Assembly (NCBI GenBank): GCA_900547015.1
Contig: URFD01000010.1
Coordinates: forward strand, 1-24,027
Length of the DNA: 24,027 bases
Source: an uncultured Oscillospiraceae bacterium
Lineage (GTDB): Bacteria > Bacillota > Clostridia > Oscillospirales > Ruminococcaceae
Direction: 5' to 3'
Both the position numbers and the translations under genes were made by a program. Under the pieces are notes generated by a model. That model made no database searches. It saw only the letters and a program-made list of their open reading frames with translations, and was not told where the DNA came from. The stretch's first letter is position 1, and the number at the start of each line of letters is the position of its first letter. This document shows, piece by piece, positions 21,693-24,027 of this stretch.

Positions 21693-22775
21693 ATGATGGA
21701 AAGCGAAACTTTGATGCCAAAGCAGACCAAACTCTTCCACATTGGCGACCTGCGTCAGGATGCAGATGCTCTGGAGCAGGCAGCAAATCTCATCCGAACC
21801 GGCGGACTGGTCGCGATGCCGACCGAAACCGTGTACGGATTGGGAGCCAATGCGCTGGACCCGCAGGCTGTGCGGAATATCTTTCTGGCAAAGGGCAGAC
21901 CGCAGGACAATCCGCTCATCATCCACCTGGAGTCGGCGGAGCAGGCCCAGAGGTATGCACAGAATATCCCGGAGGTTTATTACGAGCTGTGCCGAAGATT
22001 TTCTCCCGGGCCGCTGACGGTCATCCTGCCGAAGCGGGAAATCATCCCGCTGGAAACCTCGGGCGGGTTGGAAACGGTCGCGATTCGGATTCCGGCACAC
22101 CCGGTCGCACGGGAAATCATCCGCCGTGCCGGAGTGCCGGTAGCAGCGCCGTCGGCCAACCTTTCCGGTTCACCGAGCCCGACCACTGCCGAGCACTGTG
22201 TCCATGACCTGTGGGGCAGGGTGGATGCCATCGTGGACGCCGGAGAATGCAGCGTGGGGCTGGAATCAACGGTCATCTCGCTGGCAGGAGAAAAGCCGGT
22301 TCTGCTGCGTCCGGGCGCGATTACACCGCAGATGCTGCGGCAGGTGCTTCCGGACTTGGTCATCCATGAGGCGGTGACCGAAAAGCTCGCGGCAGGGATG
22401 CGGGCGGACTCTCCGGGCATGAAATACAAACACTATGCTCCCAAGGCAAAAATCACCATTTTGGATGCGGACAGCAGTACCTTTGTCTCCTATGTCAATC
22501 GCCATGCGCGGCAGGGACTGTTTGCGCTGTGCTTTGAGGAGGATGTTCCGGGGCTGAAGGTCCCGTATCTCAGTTTGGGAAACGATGCGGCGGACCAAGC
22601 GCGCACCTTGTTTGCGGCTCTGCGGGAGCTGGACGAGCGGGGCGCGCAGGAGGTCTATGCACGCTGTCCCGACAAGGACGGAGTGGGACTGGCAGTCTAT
22701 AACCGGCTGATTCGTGCGGCAGCCTACCACGAGGTGGATTTGCAGCAGGAGAAAGACCGGAACAGAACGGAATGA
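21693..22775 (+). CDS. tsaC: L-threonylcarbamoyladenylate synthase (Sua5-type)
   Basis: The 360-residue protein makes the threonylcarbamoyl-AMP used for the t6A modification of ANN-decoding tRNAs. The YrdC domain includes GGLVAMPTETVYGLGANA (38-53), KGRPQDNPLI (67-76) and the APSANLSGSPSPTT nucleotide site. The extra C-terminal Sua5 domain (about 230-355, SPGMKYKHYAPKAKI and onward) makes it the long form. The ribosome binding site before tandem ATGs at 21693 is weak (AGAGGCG); ATG 21714 is an alternative. The stop overlaps an ATG in ATGA at 22772. It follows prfA in the operon. Confidence 0.95.
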   Translation: MMESETLMPKQTKLFHIGDLRQDADALEQAANLIRTGGLVAMPTETVYGLGANALDPQAVRNIFLAKGRPQDNPLIIHLESAEQAQRYAQNIPEVYYELCRRFSPGPLTVILPKREIIPLETSGGLETVAIRIPAHPVAREIIRRAGVPVAAPSANLSGSPSPTTAEHCVHDLWGRVDAIVDAGECSVGLESTVISLAGEKPVLLRPGAITPQMLRQVLPDLVIHEAVTEKLAAGMRADSPGMKYKHYAPKAKITILDADSSTFVSYVNRHARQGLFALCFEEDVPGLKVPYLSLGNDAADQARTLFAALRELDERGAQEVYARCPDKDGVGLAVYNRLIRAAAYHEVDLQQEKDRNRTE

Positions 22776-22804
22776 TTTTAGGGGAAAGGCAAGAATCGTT
22801 CAGT

Positions 22805-23443
22805 ATGAAAAATATCATCGTTGGCCTGACCGGGCAGACCGGTGCAGGCAAATCGACCGTTTCCCACTATCTGAGCGAGAACGGCGTCACTGTCATTGAT
22901 GCCGACCAGGTTGCACGGGAGGTTGTGGATACAGGCAGCGCCTGCATCGCGGACATCGCGCTGGAATTTGGCTGTGAGTATATCAACATGGACGGAACGC
23001 TCAACCGCAAAAAGATGGCAAAGACGGTCTTTACCGATAAGACAAAGCTCAAAAAGCTCAATGGGCTGATGTTCCCATATATCATAGAAAGCATGATGGA
23101 AAAGCTCGAGCAGCTGCGGCAGGAGAAGGACGGCATTATTGTGATGGATGCTCCTACCCTGTTTGAAAGCGGAGCGGACCGCGAGTGCGACTGCGTCATT
23201 TCGGTGACAGCCGACAAGGACACCCGCTTGGAGCGCATCATCCAGCGCGACGGGTTGACCGAAGAGGAAGCAGAGGAACGCATCTCGGCACAGCACGACG
23301 AGGAATACTACAGAAGCCGCTCTTGGCAGGTGCTGGAAAACAACGGCGATTTGGAATCGCTCAAGCATCAGGCTGATGTGCTGCTCTCCCAGCTCGAGGA
23401 GATGCTCCAAGAGAAGGAGACAACACAGCAGGAAGCTCTGTAA
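22805..23443 (+). CDS. coaE: Dephospho-CoA kinase
   Basis: The 212-residue enzyme phosphorylates dephospho-CoA, the last step of coenzyme A synthesis. The P-loop GQTGAGKST is at 10-18 and VIDADQVAREV follows as the usual second motif. DAPTLFESGADRECD matches the lid/substrate region, and RIIQRDGLTEEEAEERISAQ is the typical C-terminal helix. I chose ATG 22805 because homologues begin just before the P-loop. ATG 22772, overlapping the tsaC stop as ATGA, would add 11 residues and is possible, since the AGGGGAAAGG before 22805 is rather distant. It lies immediately upstream of a lytic transglycosylase gene. Confidence 0.93.
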   Translation: MKNIIVGLTGQTGAGKSTVSHYLSENGVTVIDADQVAREVVDTGSACIADIALEFGCEYINMDGTLNRKKMAKTVFTDKTKLKKLNGLMFPYIIESMMEKLEQLRQEKDGIIVMDAPTLFESGADRECDCVISVTADKDTRLERIIQRDGLTEEEAEERISAQHDEEYYRSRSWQVLENNGDLESLKHQADVLLSQLEEMLQEKETTQQEAL

Positions 23444-23461
23444 GGGAAACGGAGGATGCCG

Positions 23462-24027
23462 GTGACACAGAGAAGGAAAAAACGCAGACACAGCGGTAGG
23501 CTGAAAAACGGATTGTTGTGGCTGGCTCTGGCTGTCGTTTTGGCGGTGGCCGGTTTCGTTGCTCTGGAGCCGGCAACAGAGAATATCTATCAGCAGATGT
23601 ATCCCCGAAAATACCGGCAGTATGTGGAACAGTACAGCCGGGAGTATGGGGTGGACAAGGATTTGGTCTATGCGGTAGCGCGCATCGAAAGCAACTTTGA
23701 CCCCAATGCGGTTTCCTCGGCGGATGCCCGAGGCGTCATGCAGATGACGCAGGATGCCTTTGAGTGGGTCGGATACCGCATGGGCGAAGAAGGCACTGCC
23801 AGCTATGACCAGATTTTTGACCCGCAGGTCGCCATTCAGTATGGGACCTATATGCTCCACCTTCTTTTGGAGGAAATGGGCGACGAAAAGCTGGCAATCT
23901 GCTCCTACCACGCCGGGATGAGCAATGTCAAATCGTGGCTTTCGAAAGAAGAATACTCAAAAGATGGAAAAACACTTGACAAAATACCCTATTCTGATAC
24001 AGAATGGTATTATAATAAAGTTTCAGA
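23462..24027 (+). CDS. Lytic transglycosylase (SLT domain), 3' end outside the window
   Basis: The open frame starts at GTG 23462, 6 bases after GGAGG; an in-frame ATG at 23456 touches the GGAGG and is unlikely. After a basic start (MTQRRKKRRHSGRLK) a membrane segment (about 17-35) anchors the protein outside the cell. The SLT domain follows, with catalytic E76 in YAVARIESNFDPNA, GVMQM at 91-95 and SYHAGMSNVKSWL near residue 150. Such enzymes cleave the glycan strand of peptidoglycan. At least 188 residues are visible, and the frame is open to the window end, so the gene is cut. It is the last visible gene of the DUF951-prfA-tsaC-coaE operon. Confidence 0.93.
   Translation, partial: MTQRRKKRRHSGRLKNGLLWLALAVVLAVAGFVALEPATENIYQQMYPRKYRQYVEQYSREYGVDKDLVYAVARIESNFDPNAVSSADARGVMQMTQDAFEWVGYRMGEEGTASYDQIFDPQVAIQYGTYMLHLLLEEMGDEKLAICSYHAGMSNVKSWLSKEEYSKDGKTLDKIPYSDTEWYYNKVS

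Noticed and set aside
23976..24020. TTGACA near the window end as a promoter
   Set aside because: No -10 hexamer occurs at 16-18 bases, and the sequence lies inside the open lytic transglycosylase frame.

Overview
The window reads as one chromosomal segment of an anaerobic, low-oxygen-adapted Firmicute of the class Clostridia. My best guess is an Oscillospirales member (Butyricicoccus/Agathobaculum-like), but I cannot place it to genus. The basis is: a reverse-type rubrerythrin; T-box riboswitches upstream of aminoacyl-tRNA synthetases; an FMN riboswitch on an ECF-type riboflavin transporter; DUF951 and YwlG-family proteins; strong AAGGAGG ribosome binding sites; TTGNNN-17-TATAAT promoters; and moderately GC-rich DNA. 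Nearly all the DNA is ordinary core-genome content. I see no phage, transposon, CRISPR array, rRNA or tRNA.

Layout. Positions 1-1126 hold reverse rubrerythrin and an ArsC/Spx-family thioredoxin-fold protein on the plus strand, each followed by an intrinsic terminator. Positions 1143-7560 are mostly minus-strand envelope genes: a riboflavin ECF S component under an FMN riboswitch, a PAP2 phosphatase (divergent from a plus-strand DedA protein), a flavin reductase-like protein, a degenerate LCP-like protein, a small lipoprotein, a polysaccharide deacetylase and a membrane-anchored protein of unknown function. The last of these has a structured, unclassified 5' leader. Positions 7561-7774 hold two well-formed divergent promoters with an inverted repeat between them.

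From 7775 onward the genes run on the plus strand, except one S1-domain gene. They are an alpha/beta hydrolase; a serine T-box with serS and a ywlG-family gene; a recA-recX-HExxH protein-rimO-pgsA operon from a consensus promoter; a cysteine T-box with cysS; a GNAT acetyltransferase overlapping a SEC-C-tagged methionine aminopeptidase; the minus-strand S1-domain gene; and a DUF951-prfA-tsaC/sua5-coaE-lytic transglycosylase operon cut by the window end.

Themes. Translation is heavily represented (serS, cysS, prfA, tsaC, rimO, map), together with DNA repair (recA/recX), envelope maintenance and cofactor supply (riboflavin uptake, coaE). RNA-based control is unusually dense: one FMN riboswitch, two T-boxes and one unassigned leader. 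I did not find a clear undescribed multi-gene system. The observations most worth following are the small HExxH protein in the recA operon, the duplicated C-terminal module of RecX, the active-site-less LCP homologue whose ribosome binding site lies inside the preceding terminator, and the unclassified leader at about 7565-7662.
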